The notes beneath the pieces are model-generated. The model was not told the origin of the DNA. It ran no database searches and worked only from the letters and a program-made list of their open reading frames with translations. Positions 1-8,435 of a stretch of 26,455 nucleotides of DNA are shown one piece after another. Source of the DNA: a virus; IMG/VR virus record IMGVR_UViG_3300049215_000804, positions 1 through 26,455 of that record; one strand, given 5' to 3'. The stretch's first letter is position 1; every line of letters begins with the position of its first letter. A program made the position numbers and the translations under genes.

Positions 1-3000
1 TCAGTAGGCGCAGATCCACTGGTTATGGACTCCGTAAACCATCGCGCCGGTTTTGGCGCCGCTCGAAGTACAGGCCGACGGCGGGTTCGTTGGCGGATCG
101 CAGTCCGGACAATAAAAATGAGCGCCATTAGTGACGCTGGAAGGCGTCGACGCGAAAGTCAGGCCCGAGCTTACAAACATCGTGCCCACCATAACGTCGC
201 CGCTGGTATTGCGTGCTGGTGGCGTGTAGGTAGAGGTGCTCTGCCCTTGATCATTAAACGATGTGATGCTGCCCGCAAGATTAGTCACGAGTGCCGTAGT
301 GGCGCTGCCCTTTAGTACATCCCAGCTGGCGCAGTTGTTAATTCCGGTCCAGTTGATCTGGATATAGTTCGAGCTGCTTAGCGCAGCTGGTCCATTAGCG
401 ACCGTGTTCGACGACGGCGACAGATAGGTCGTGCCTCCATTGTAATCGTGACATACCACGTAGTATGGACCGTAAGACGAACTTCCCGTGGTCCCTATCA
501 CCGTGATCGTCGGCGCTGCCGGATTAGGGAGCGCAGTCGCCACAAGGTGCTGCAATCCACCTGCGAAACTTGGCACTCCACTGAAAGTCGTGTTGCCGGA
601 CAATGTCCAGGTGTTTCCGATTGTTTGGACCGCGCTTGCCTGATTGGACCAGGGGATTCCGGCCGGCGGATTTGCTTGCGGCGGCGCGGTTCCAAATTCG
701 GTCTCGTCGAACAGCACCGTACCCTGCATTCCCTGGCTTCCGAACGCGCTGGTCGGCGTCTCCACATTGACGATCTCCGGCGTTCCGCTGTTTACTGACA
801 GCGCGCTTCCACGAATCGCGATATTGCCTGTGCTCTGCGGCGAAATGGTAATGAGGGGCGTCGTGCCCGCGGAGGTGAGGCCCCCACCAAAAATGTTCAC
901 CGACGCTGGACCCGAGATGAACAAAGCACCGGCGCTGCCCCCATTTTCAACGTCCAGAGCAGGATCAATCAAATTGAAAAGATTGAAACTCGAATTGAAA
1001 TTGTTGGCGATAATACTCCAGACGGTGTTGTTCTGCGGCGACATATAGGTCTTTGACCACGTTCCGCCACTACCCGTCAAAATCATGCAGGCCCATCCAC
1101 ACGCATCGATCTGCAAGTTATCCGCTTTAGTCACTCCGGAAGTATTCGTATCGATATAGGCTGACAAGCCGCCGGCGCCGCTCAGACGCAGATCAGCTTG
1201 CTCTGTATTGAATGACGAGTCCGCGATGAGCATTGCGGCATATTGTCCACTCAGGTTCAGATCGTGATACCGTCCACCGGTATTGACTAGGGATAGAATC
1301 GCAGTAGTGCCGCTAACGCTCAGTCCGTCGAATTCTGCGCCGGCTCCTAGCGCCAGGCCCAGGTTGCGCACTGCTAGCCAGGCGCCTGCACCCGCCGGCC
1401 CGTCGCCTGGCGCCATGTCGATGCCGTTCCAACGGTCGGCTCCAATCAGAAATGGACTCGTCGTAGTCGCCGCGCCATTCATGTTGAGTAGATTGTCAAA
1501 GTTCAGCAGCAACAGACTATTCGCATCGCCCGTGAACTTGGCCGCGTCCATCGCATACGCGGTATTGCCGCACGTGCGGCCCGCCGGAATCGCCTTGCGC
1601 AGCTCGAACGAATCGACCATCGCCGGGCCCACCGTGTTGAGCGTTCCAGTCGGCCCCGCCATCGGGAATACTTCCATTGACCCGCCGAGTACTTCGTCTT
1701 CATCCGCTCGCTGCGTGATCGTGCCGCTATGGGCGCTGGTGGCGACGCGCGTTCCATCCAGAAACAAACATACGTTCGCCCCGTCGAACACTGCTTCGAT
1801 CTCATGTGCGGTATTAACGGTAAATGCATTATTTGCGCTATGCACTTCCGTTTCCGCGCCGCTTACTTTGAACATGGCATGGAGCGCTAGGTTCGAATCG
1901 ATATAAACTTTCGCCGCGCCGTTGCAGGTCCAGGCGCCGCCCGGCGCGCTGAACCCGCACCCCTGACCATCCAGTTCGCTATCGCTGACGAAAAGAAAAG
2001 CCCCATTCCCGGATGGTGCTGCGCCAATCTTCATGAAAGCCCGGATATCCAAGGCGCTCAGGCCATTAAGCGGCGTAAGCCCTTGCGCCCGCATGACGTC
2101 ACCCAGATCCAGCACGAACGGAGTGCTAGCGTCGTGCCATAACAGCGACTGTCCGCTACCGCTTGCTAGCGAATTTGACGTGAGCGTTCCGCCGTTCATC
2201 GACGAAATCGAGCTCGCCGCGCCGGCTACAAACACCGGTCCGTAACTCGTTGCTAAAGCGTTCGTCTTCTGTATAACCGCGGTCGCATTCATCCCATCAC
2301 CATAGATCCGCATTCCAGTGCTGCACTGCACCACTACCGGTTTCAGGAATAGATACTGACCTGCTGGCAAATAGACGGAGGGTACCGTCGTCGTTCCCCC
2401 GGGCACTGTATTTGCCGCCGCGCATGCGGCATTGATCGCGTTCTGCACTGCCGATGAGGAATCGGCGCTGGCGTCACCGGTCGCGCCAAACGCTACCGCA
2501 TTGTACACCCCGTTTATATTGTAGCCGTCGATTGTATTCGAACCGTCGCTCGCCCCGCCCCGTAAGCTACGCACGCTGGCGCTGCTCCCAGCAATTGTGA
2601 TCGCCGCCGGCGGACCCGCCGCGCCTTTGATCAAGACTTCGCTCGCATTGAAAGTATTGCCTTGCGCGGAGCCGTATTGTGCGGAAAGAGCGATGCCATT
2701 CGGATTGAACTGGGGAAAGGTCTCTACTAGCGCGCCCCAGTTCCCCGCTTGGTCCAGACTCCACAAACTCTTGAGCCCATTGGGCGGCGTGGTGATATAA
2801 AGATTCGCGCCTCCTGATATTGCTATCAGCGCCAGCTCGCCCGATGAGCCCGGCGCCAGGCTGGGCACGCTGACCGTACTTGCAACCGTGTTAACTCCTG
2901 CACTGGTATCGACTGGCGAGGCCGTATTGACATTCCTGATATCAGCAATTCCGCCATTAAATTGATTCGGACCACTGCTGCACGTCCACGTATAGTTGCT

Positions 3001-3891
3001 TGGTTCGCTTGCGCCTACCACATGGTAGTCGATTCGTTGACAATCGGTGCCCGCGCAATCAATACGGATGTTAATCCATCCGCTAGGTGAGGTTACCGTT
3101 CCCCCGTCTTGATAGGAGACCACCGCAAACTCCACATCTGAGCCGGCCGCCACTCCTGCGGGAGTAGGAATCGTAAGATTCGCTCCGCTATGCTGCGCCG
3201 TGGAACTCGCCACCAGTGCGGGCATCTGCGAGGGAGCCAACTGCGCTCCGCTTTGATCATAAGAAAGCGCCTGACCAGACGCCGCCGCCGCGCCCAGATT
3301 GCTCAGCGGCATCCCGCTCAAACTCAAGCCGCTTAGCTGCGCTCCGCTTTGCCCATACGAGATCGGCTGGCCGGATCCGCTTGCCGCGGCCAACCCGGTC
3401 AATGTCTGACCATTCATACTGTAGCTGGCAGTCGCCGGCGCCAGCGAATTGATTCCGTTCTGAGTAGTTACCGGCGTCTTCCCATTCAAGACCGAATTTA
3501 CCGATGGATTAGGATAACTGCCCCCCAGATCATTTCCTGCAGGACCTACCGGGCTGCCGCTTCCACTGCCAGCCTCACACGCCCACTGCCCGTGAGCTCC
3601 CAACGCCATCGCGCCGGTGCCGCCCGCGCTACATGGCGTCGTCTGCGTGCAATCTTGACACCAGTACAACTGTCCGTCCTGTTCCGCCGGCAGTTGCGCA
3701 AATGGCAGCCCAACCAGCCGCGGAGCGATTGGCGTCACGCCCGACAAGTGATTATTTATGTCGTTTCGAAAACTGGCTCCCGCTCCAATACCCGTGTAGT
3801 TGGGAATCGCCTGGTATTGTGCTCGTGCTAGGCTCCCCAAACCACCGGCAATGATGAAACTCGCAATAGCTAGAATCTTGCTGACTCTCAT
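1..3891 (-). CDS. Large tailspike/tail fibre, pectate-lyase-like, with secretion signal
   Basis: A 1296-residue modular protein at the distal end of the tail operon, probably the host-surface-binding or polysaccharide-degrading spike. I chose the ATG at 3891 because AGGA lies just upstream, overlapping the previous stop; an upstream ATG at 3984 would run deep into the preceding gene. Modules: a signal-peptide-like start (residues 1-24, cleavage after ARA); a cysteine motif (C78, C81, C87, C105); a linker with the phage-fibre motif NDLGGSYPNPSV; a 32-residue internal repeat; a beta-sandwich-like region (about 225-430); a Pectate_lyase_3-type entry around 460-540 (VAFGATGDASADSSSAVQ, then VYLPAGQY); a LamG-like region (about 590-775); beta-helix-like sequence; a fibronectin-like region (about 1120-1240); and a second cysteine motif at the C-terminus. 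Domain calls come from sequence pattern only. An export signal is unusual for a virion protein that assembles in the cytoplasm. It could instead be a secreted host-type protein captured by the phage. Confidence 0.85.
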   Translation of the reverse strand: MRVSKILAIASFIIAGGLGSLARAQYQAIPNYTGIGAGASFRNDINNHLSGVTPIAPRLVGLPFAQLPAEQDGQLYWCQDCTQTTPCSAGGTGAMALGAHGQWACEAGSGSGSPVGPAGNDLGGSYPNPSVNSVLNGKTPVTTQNGINSLAPATASYSMNGQTLTGLAAASGSGQPISYGQSGAQLSGLSLSGMPLSNLGAAAASGQALSYDQSGAQLAPSQMPALVASSTAQHSGANLTIPTPAGVAAGSDVEFAVVSYQDGGTVTSPSGWINIRIDCAGTDCQRIDYHVVGASEPSNYTWTCSSGPNQFNGGIADIRNVNTASPVDTSAGVNTVASTVSVPSLAPGSSGELALIAISGGANLYITTPPNGLKSLWSLDQAGNWGALVETFPQFNPNGIALSAQYGSAQGNTFNASEVLIKGAAGPPAAITIAGSSASVRSLRGGASDGSNTIDGYNINGVYNAVAFGATGDASADSSSAVQNAINAACAAANTVPGGTTTVPSVYLPAGQYLFLKPVVVQCSTGMRIYGDGMNATAVIQKTNALATSYGPVFVAGAASSISSMNGGTLTSNSLASGSGQSLLWHDASTPFVLDLGDVMRAQGLTPLNGLSALDIRAFMKIGAAPSGNGAFLFVSDSELDGQGCGFSAPGGAWTCNGAAKVYIDSNLALHAMFKVSGAETEVHSANNAFTVNTAHEIEAVFDGANVCLFLDGTRVATSAHSGTITQRADEDEVLGGSMEVFPMAGPTGTLNTVGPAMVDSFELRKAIPAGRTCGNTAYAMDAAKFTGDANSLLLLNFDNLLNMNGAATTTSPFLIGADRWNGIDMAPGDGPAGAGAWLAVRNLGLALGAGAEFDGLSVSGTTAILSLVNTGGRYHDLNLSGQYAAMLIADSSFNTEQADLRLSGAGGLSAYIDTNTSGVTKADNLQIDACGWACMILTGSGGTWSKTYMSPQNNTVWSIIANNFNSSFNLFNLIDPALDVENGGSAGALFISGPASVNIFGGGLTSAGTTPLITISPQSTGNIAIRGSALSVNSGTPEIVNVETPTSAFGSQGMQGTVLFDETEFGTAPPQANPPAGIPWSNQASAVQTIGNTWTLSGNTTFSGVPSFAGGLQHLVATALPNPAAPTITVIGTTGSSSYGPYYVVCHDYNGGTTYLSPSSNTVANGPAALSSSNYIQINWTGINNCASWDVLKGSATTALVTNLAGSITSFNDQGQSTSTYTPPARNTSGDVMVGTMFVSSGLTFASTPSSVTNGAHFYCPDCDPPTNPPSACTSSGAKTGAMVYGVHNQWICAY
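3241..3392 (-). repeat. Internal 96-bp-period duplication in the tailspike gene
   Basis: The 15-mer CTGCGCTCCGCTTTG occurs at 3241-3255 and again at 3337-3351, followed by similar sequence. It encodes two copies of a segment ending SYxQSGAQL, offset by 32 residues, in the N-terminal linker. Such repeats are typical of trimeric fibre shafts and can change length by recombination. Confidence 0.7.
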
Positions 3892-3899
3892 ATTTTTTC

Positions 3900-4502
3900 C
3901 TAAAAGCCCAATGCCAGCCAGAAGAATCCGGTGAGTCCCGTTTTTGTGCCTCCCGCAAGTGCTACCGAACCTTCGCCATTCCAATCGGAGAAAAAGGTAA
4001 TCGTCGATTTGCCCAACGGCGTCACAGGTTCAAGCATCAATGCGGAATTTACCAGCGCGCCGTGACTCGCCGCGTTGTTTGACGCGTAATGCGCGATCGC
4101 CCACTCACTGGCGTTGCTGAACGCGATCGGCAAGCTGACTGTGAACATCGCATTTTCCACGCCGCCCGCGCTCAGCCCCGCAAACGAGAAAAAACCCCAT
4201 TGCACGATTATCTCGATCTGTCCGCGGCTTGCGTCCGCGAAAGGAATCATCACGTAGCCATTGGCTCCCATCGAGCCCGAGAATAGCGCCGTAAACGCCT
4301 GCAGCACCCCGATATTCGCGATGTTCGTATCCTGCCGGTTCTTGATGAACGCGGTTCGATTCGCCAGCTGCTGATGCGGTTGGTTACTTACTCCGATCCC
4401 GCCAAAACTCGCCCCAATTCCTGCGCCTTCGACCGGATCGGTCTGTTGGATTTCGTAGATCTCGTTTGCGCTATATTCCGCGCTGTCGATGAGACTTGCC
4501 AT
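3900..4502 (-). CDS. Tail fibre / receptor-binding protein with gp53-like C-terminal domain
   Basis: A 200-residue fibre-type protein. The N-terminal half (about residues 1-65) looks like an attachment segment. The C-terminal half has the pattern seen in putative tail-fibre gp53-like C-terminal domains: GYVMIPF, then IEIIVQWGFFSF, then SLPIAFSNASEWAIAHY, ending in a hydrophobic FFWLALGF. In that family the domain forms the trimeric tip that binds the host surface. It sits between the collar-like fibre gene and the large spike gene, with the spike start only 8 nt after its stop, so the two are probably co-translated. Two adhesins in tandem suggest a composite receptor-binding apparatus. The family assignment rests on motif spacing alone. 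Confidence 0.7.
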   Translation of the reverse strand: MASLIDSAEYSANEIYEIQQTDPVEGAGIGASFGGIGVSNQPHQQLANRTAFIKNRQDTNIANIGVLQAFTALFSGSMGANGYVMIPFADASRGQIEIIVQWGFFSFAGLSAGGVENAMFTVSLPIAFSNASEWAIAHYASNNAASHGALVNSALMLEPVTPLGKSTITFFSDWNGEGSVALAGGTKTGLTGFFWLALGF

Positions 4503-4547
4503 GCTCTGTTCCTGCAGCCGCTAAACTCAGCGCTCGAATGCTGATAG

Positions 4548-5192
4548 TTAAAAGGTTAAGGTCCAGGTCCCCGAGTAGTTCCCTGCTCCCGTATAGGCGA
4601 ACGCCGGCACGCTAACGTGCGCGATCATCGGAGCAGGCGCCTGATGAAATGCCGCCAGCGTCCACACCACGCTCCCATCGTTGGTCGTGCCATTCAGTGC
4701 TGTTGACCACACTGGAGCCGCATTCCCCGTGGTCCCGGGCGTAGTGCAGCGCTGCAAATTACCGTTGCTGTCAATCACCAGGCTGTTCACCGCCGTCGCC
4801 GTATTACCCAGCCAGGAAGGATTGCTTGTACTCTGGGCTACCGGCAACGCGACGCTTCCGCTATTCGCAAAAAGCCCCAGCTCCTGGATCGTAATTCCGC
4901 TCGCGCCGTAGTCGCTGGTCAGCAACGCGTAATTGAACTGCACGCTCCCGGAGGACGGGAAGCTATGCGCGCCAATCGCGTTATAGTATGCCGGGCCGGG
5001 ACTAAGGCTTGTATCAGCCGCGCTCGGTACTATATTTCCCGACCCATATCCGATAGCTGTCACGTATTGTCCGGCTGTCACTCCGGCGATCAGATTCGCC
5101 AATGCTGGTAATCCCGCATTGACGAAGATATTGTCCCTCTGCCATATCAAGACATTGCGATAATAAAGCCGTACTGTTCCACGTGGACGCAT
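4548..5192 (-). CDS. Tail-collar-like fibre protein
   Basis: A 214-residue protein directly after the gpI-like gene, where P2- and Mu-type phages encode their fibre attachment protein. The N-terminal part (FVNAGLPALANLIAG, then AIGYGSG, then ITIQELGLFANSG) matches the general pattern of phage tail-collar fibre N-termini, in which an 'eiGLF' motif is typical. A Gly/Thr-rich segment follows, containing DSNGNLQRCTTPGTTGNAAP and ending SVVWTL; this resembles an inserted small beta module common in phage adhesins. The start at 5192 is preceded by AGAGGA. A 98-nt gap separates it from the upstream gene, the longest in this part of the operon, and I see no further gene in it. Likely role: anchoring the distal fibre and spike to the baseplate. 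Confidence 0.65.
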   Translation of the reverse strand: MRPRGTVRLYYRNVLIWQRDNIFVNAGLPALANLIAGVTAGQYVTAIGYGSGNIVPSAADTSLSPGPAYYNAIGAHSFPSSGSVQFNYALLTSDYGASGITIQELGLFANSGSVALPVAQSTSNPSWLGNTATAVNSLVIDSNGNLQRCTTPGTTGNAAPVWSTALNGTTNDGSVVWTLAAFHQAPAPMIAHVSVPAFAYTGAGNYSGTWTLTF

Positions 5193-5290
5193 AATTCCTC
5201 TGCCAAAGCGTGATCGAAACGCTGGATTGCAAGCTTGCAGATCTGATCGCGCCGCCGCGACGGATCTATTTGGGCTCCGGAGACTGGAGC

Positions 5291-6127
5291 TTACTTCGTG
5301 GCTGCGATCGCTGAGCCATTTACTACTACTCCAGGGTCAGCTACTGCTGGTTCACTCGCACCATAGCTAATCCCGGCTTGAGTAAAGTGGCTGTTATATA
5401 TTGGTGTCGTAGTTTTGTTGTCGCTTACCTGCCAGGCCGGACTCGATACCACATCAATTGCGCGCGACACCTGGTCGCGCTGGCTGAATATCGTAACTAC
5501 GCTGTCGGCCGGCAATTGCATTAACGTTGCAATTGGCGGCGCGTTGAACCACAGCGAGTCGAGCAGGCATCGTACAGGTTTGAAAAAGTTGATCGCCGCA
5601 ATGATTCGGTTCGCGTCTGTATTTCCTACCGTCTGTTCATTGCTAATATTGAGGACCACCCTGAAAACTGCCCATCCTTCTGCTGCAGGATAGCTCGTCC
5701 CGCCCCAGCTGCTTTGGCCTTCTTGTAGCACCACGTTGTTCCAACCGAGCGATCCAAGAGCCGTTTTGATCGAATAGGGAGTCCCTCTCGTCCGATGTAG
5801 TGGAATCGCCGCCTTGAGCAGGGCCCGCAGTGAATCAAAATCTGAGGGTCCTACCATGTCGCTGCTCGAACTAAGCGTATCGATATTAGTTAGCGCGTCG
5901 ATATCCGTTAATGCGTCAATCGATTCTCCGGTCGAGGCGCCGAGCTGCCACTCTGGCGCTAACATATCGAACTGCCATGCAAGCGGCAGCAGCGCGCTGT
6001 CCGGCGCCGAGTCGAGGCGATAAACCAAAATGCCTGTCAGATCGATGCTATCGAGACGCGACAGTAGCTGCAGCAGTGACTGTCCGCGAAGATCGTTGAT
6101 CGATGGCTGAACTGTAAGTTGTGGCAT
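5291..6127 (-). CDS. Baseplate/tail protein I (P2 gpI-like)
   Basis: A 278-residue protein in the gpI position, directly after the J halves and before the fibres. In P2 and Mu, gpI-type proteins (Mu gp48) link baseplate wedges to tail fibres. The N-terminal region, starting MPQLTVQPSINDLRG and followed by LLPLAWQFDMLAPEWQ, fits the family pattern of a hydrophobic Trp-rich segment. The next part (FDSLRALLKAAIPLHRTRGT, then IKTALGSLGW) is also typical of it. I chose the ATG at 6127, 5 nt after the J stop; a longer frame opens at 6190 but would overlap the J 3' end by about 58 nt. Three tandem 18-nt repeats encode IDALTD, IDALTN and IDTLSS in a linker between the two conserved parts. The C-terminal ~100 residues extend beyond the usual P2 length and are unassigned. 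Confidence 0.8.
   Translation of the reverse strand: MPQLTVQPSINDLRGQSLLQLLSRLDSIDLTGILVYRLDSAPDSALLPLAWQFDMLAPEWQLGASTGESIDALTDIDALTNIDTLSSSSDMVGPSDFDSLRALLKAAIPLHRTRGTPYSIKTALGSLGWNNVVLQEGQSSWGGTSYPAAEGWAVFRVVLNISNEQTVGNTDANRIIAAINFFKPVRCLLDSLWFNAPPIATLMQLPADSVVTIFSQRDQVSRAIDVVSSPAWQVSDNKTTTPIYNSHFTQAGISYGASEPAVADPGVVVNGSAIAATK
5867..5920 (-). repeat. Three tandem 18-nt repeats in the gpI-like gene
   Basis: On the minus strand the units are ATTGACGCATTAACGGAT, ATCGACGCGCTAACTAAT and ATCGATACGCTTAGTTCG, encoding IDALTD, IDALTN and IDTLSS. The units have diverged at synonymous positions, so the duplication is not recent and the peptide repeat appears to be maintained. Confidence 0.8.
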
Positions 6128-6132
6128 CGCTG

Positions 6133-6669
6133 CTAACTGCCAATCGGACCCGTTGCTTGCGACAGCGCAATCGACGTGCAATTCGCCCATTGGCCGGCAG
6201 CTAAGGCGCGATATGCCGGGGCGGTCAACACTACTTCATAGACACCCGTTACTGAGAGCGCCTCTACGATTTGGCTTGGTACAATATCTCGCTGGATTCG
6301 CGACGCCAGCGCGATCGCGAATTCCTGCGCCGCGGCGTTTGCCGCCGCCATCGTGCTCACCGGGTCCGCGTCGCTGTATAACGTCACTGTCCCCGTGATC
6401 TGGTAATCTACTTCGACCACCGGCAACACATTGACCGTGTCCGTCAATGGCCTCACGTTGTCGGCGCTGAGCTGACTTAGTATCATTCCGAGCAACGCCG
6501 GGCTCGCGACTCCAGCGTTATTGGGACTCCCGGAAGGTTGCGTGTTAATCGGACCCGTCAGCACGTACACGTTCACTTGCCCGGGCGCGGGCGATGTTAC
6601 CTGAGCGTCAATTATCGACGAACTCGCGCTTAGCGCGAAAAACCGGTAGGCACCCTCTGGACCTGCCAC
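6133..6669 (-). CDS. Baseplate protein J, C-terminal part (after in-frame TGA)
   Basis: This is the 3' portion of a baseplate J gene. It is in the same reading frame as the upstream part (6697..7302), separated only by a TGA codon and nine further codons (I-Q-A-A-P-N-E-F-S). The Baseplate_J family signature 'FSVAGPEGAYRFFAL' spans the junction, so this piece does not begin at a natural domain boundary. The open frame can start at GTG 6669, with a weak GAG 6 nt upstream, giving 178 residues. The body (VLTGPI near residue 40, VRPLTDTVNV, then a long ASRIQRDIVPSQIVEAL segment) is the usual J C-terminal wedge region. Reinitiation at GTG 6669 or readthrough could make it. Otherwise it is a relic. 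Confidence 0.75.
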   Translation of the reverse strand: MAGPEGAYRFFALSASSSIIDAQVTSPAPGQVNVYVLTGPINTQPSGSPNNAGVASPALLGMILSQLSADNVRPLTDTVNVLPVVEVDYQITGTVTLYSDADPVSTMAAANAAAQEFAIALASRIQRDIVPSQIVEALSVTGVYEVVLTAPAYRALAAGQWANCTSIALSQATGPIGS

Positions 6670-6696
6670 GCTGAACTCGTTGGGCGCGGCTTGTAT

Positions 6697-7302
6697 TCAC
6701 CCCCTCAAATGATCGTCGCTTTCCGGCGCAGCCCCTCCTCCACTTACATTCGTATTCGTCACCGCTTGAACCAAGACGCTCGGATTAAGTTGGACGTTGA
6801 TCTGTCCGGGCAAGTAGCCGTTCGCTCCGGGCCCCGCAGTTAAGGCGCTTGCTGTAACGCTCCCGCTAGTTACCCCGGGCGCGAACGTCAATGCCGTCGT
6901 CGTTGCGAAGATATACTGCCCATCCGACGTTCCTACCTGGCTCCCCGCCGGAATCGTGTAAGAAACGTCCAGACTCGACGCCAAGCTGAATTCGAGAGTG
7001 GTGACAGCACTCTGTGCGCCGAGCCTATTCACTCCTAGCAGCTGGCCTAAATAGTCGATCATCGGAAAAGTAGCGTAGGCTAGCAGATTCTGCTGCCCCG
7101 CGTACTGGATCGCATTGCGCACTAGCGCTTCTCGATAGGCATAAAGATTAATTAGCAATCGCTCGACTTGCGCGGGCTGCAAGGTGCGCCCTGCCGCCGT
7201 TTCGAACTCCGCTACCATGTCCGCAAGGATAAGATTAGGATCCAATCCGTTAGCATCATTCACAAAGATTGGAGGTGGTAATACAGGAGGTGCCGCCGCC
7301 AT
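6697..7302 (-). CDS. Baseplate protein J, N-terminal part, ending at an in-frame TGA
   Basis: A 201-residue N-terminal portion of a P2 gpJ / Mu gp47-type baseplate wedge protein. Recognisable parts: LILADMVAEFETAAGRTLQP, RNAIQYAGQQNLLAYA, then YLGQLLGVNRL, all typical of J N-termini, and the strand-rich middle TIPAGSQVGTSDGQYIF. It stops at TGA 6697-6699, directly after 'ESDDHLRG'. The family usually reads ESDDxLRERI there, so the stop falls within a conserved helix. Sequence after the stop continues in the same frame with strong family similarity. Undisrupted, the protein would be about 389 residues, near the Mu gp47 length. Possible causes: a nonsense mutation (for example CGA to TGA), a base-call error, or regulated readthrough. 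Many other genes here end in TGA, so genome-wide recoding of TGA is unlikely. Confidence 0.8.
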   Translation of the reverse strand: MAAAPPVLPPPIFVNDANGLDPNLILADMVAEFETAAGRTLQPAQVERLLINLYAYREALVRNAIQYAGQQNLLAYATFPMIDYLGQLLGVNRLGAQSAVTTLEFSLASSLDVSYTIPAGSQVGTSDGQYIFATTTALTFAPGVTSGSVTASALTAGPGANGYLPGQINVQLNPSVLVQAVTNTNVSGGGAAPESDDHLRG

Positions 7303-7358
7303 AAATTCCTGCTGCTCGCGAAATCGTCTGTTTATCGTTCTGAAAAACTACGTCGCCG

Positions 7359-7826
7359 TTACAAACCCATCCCGATCGACGCTAGCATCACCGTAGTATT
7401 CTGTGGCTGCGCTCCGATACCCGGAGCTACTTGACTACCGCTCAGCGCCAGCCGCCAGGTGGCTGTTACACTCAGATGGGCGCCCGACTGTGGCGTGCTA
7501 TCGACTACCGGTGCAATAGCTATTTTCAATAGCTTTACGCGGGGTTCCCACTGCAAAATGGCTTCCGTCATCTCTCGTACCATGGCCGGTCTCGCTGCCG
7601 GCAAAGGGAAATCGAGGTATCGCCAGACATCTACCCCGAATGTCGGTCTGAGCGGATCCGACCCTTTCGGAGTCGTCAGAATGATTCGGATGCATTGGTC
7701 CACATCCTGCAACCCCTGCACGACGTTCCCCAATCCCGAGCCCGCACCGCCGCCAGCCGTTGCATCAAGCATCAGAGACCAATCCGCCGAAACAAGGTCG
7801 GCCAAAGTAATCGCGCCGCTTGGCAT
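7359..7826 (-). CDS. Baseplate wedge protein W (gp25-like)
   Basis: A 155-residue protein of the GPW/gp25 family, which forms the baseplate wedge core and nucleates sheath assembly in contractile tails. The diagnostic core is present: DVDQCIRIILTTPKGSDPLR, then RPTFGVDVWRYLDFP, then EAILQWEPRVKLLKI. In T4 gp25 and P2 gpW the 'IL.TP.GsrplrP.fG' stretch is the most conserved region. The ATG at 7826 has a strong GAGAGGGG Shine-Dalgarno sequence 5 nt upstream, overlapping the end of the V-like gene. It lies between V and J, the usual P2 order. The N-terminus is Gly-rich and slightly longer than in P2. Confidence 0.9.
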   Translation of the reverse strand: MPSGAITLADLVSADWSLMLDATAGGGAGSGLGNVVQGLQDVDQCIRIILTTPKGSDPLRPTFGVDVWRYLDFPLPAARPAMVREMTEAILQWEPRVKLLKIAIAPVVDSTPQSGAHLSVTATWRLALSGSQVAPGIGAQPQNTTVMLASIGMGL

Positions 7827-7835
7827 TAGCCCCTC

Positions 7836-8375
7836 TCAGCTCGCCTCAACGATCGCACTGGCGCTATTAATCGTGCCCGTGCCTGCCGGACAGACCACCG
7901 TATCTCCCAGCCTCGCTACTCCCTTCAGCATCCCGTTTCCTAGCTTGATCTGACCTCCTGCCGAAATGCTGACGTTGCCGATACTATCAATTTGGATATT
8001 CGCCCCATTCGCGTTGATGCTTACCTGTCCGCCTACCGGCAAGTTTATTGCCAGAGTGTGCGTCCCTCGATCGTATTCAACGCTGCCGCCGTCTTTCGCA
8101 GTCCAATTTACTTTGTCGCCGGACATCCCAGCTATGGTCGTGTCGGCGGTGGAGTAAACCGCCCCTAACACCACGCCGTCCTCGTCGAAAGCGTCCATCA
8201 GACAGACTACTTGCTCGCCTATATCAGGAAGAAAATACATCTTGTCATTCTGGCTCTTGGCCACCACTACTGGCAGCCACCAGCTCATCAGTTGATCTCG
8301 TTCGGGAAAGCGTACTCGTACTCGGCAGCCGGACACGTCCTGCGCTGCTACTATTCCTACTCGTAACTCGCTCAC
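7836..8375 (-). CDS. Baseplate assembly/spike protein V
   Basis: A P2 gpV-type central spike protein that would puncture the outer membrane when the sheath contracts. N-terminal OB-fold-like segment: GCRVRVRFPE, then WWLPVVVAKSQ, then FLPDIGEQVVCLMD. The C-terminal beta-helical stretch includes SINANGANIQIDSIGNVSIS. The last ~30 residues (ARLGDTVVCPAGTGTINSAS) look PAAR-like. I prefer the GTG at 8375 (179 residues) because AGAGG lies 7 nt upstream and the family's fold begins there. An ATG at 8423 would add 16 residues but has only a weak ribosome binding site. It lies after the D-like gene and before W. Confidence 0.85.
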   Translation of the reverse strand: MSELRVGIVAAQDVSGCRVRVRFPERDQLMSWWLPVVVAKSQNDKMYFLPDIGEQVVCLMDAFDEDGVVLGAVYSTADTTIAGMSGDKVNWTAKDGGSVEYDRGTHTLAINLPVGGQVSINANGANIQIDSIGNVSISAGGQIKLGNGMLKGVARLGDTVVCPAGTGTINSASAIVEAS

Positions 8376-8435
8376 TTTTACGCCTCTCGTTGGCCATGCG
8401 CCTTGCCTTAGGTTCTGCCCCATTAACTCATAGGC

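Noticed and set aside
1283-1906. 207-residue plus-strand open frame
   Set aside because: Opposite the tailspike's LamG-like region, where the minus strand has the coherent protein.
6697-6699. TGA read as an amino acid throughout this genome
   Set aside because: Endolysin, o-spanin, terminase, chaperone, spike and sigma genes all end properly at TGA, so TGA is a normal stop here.
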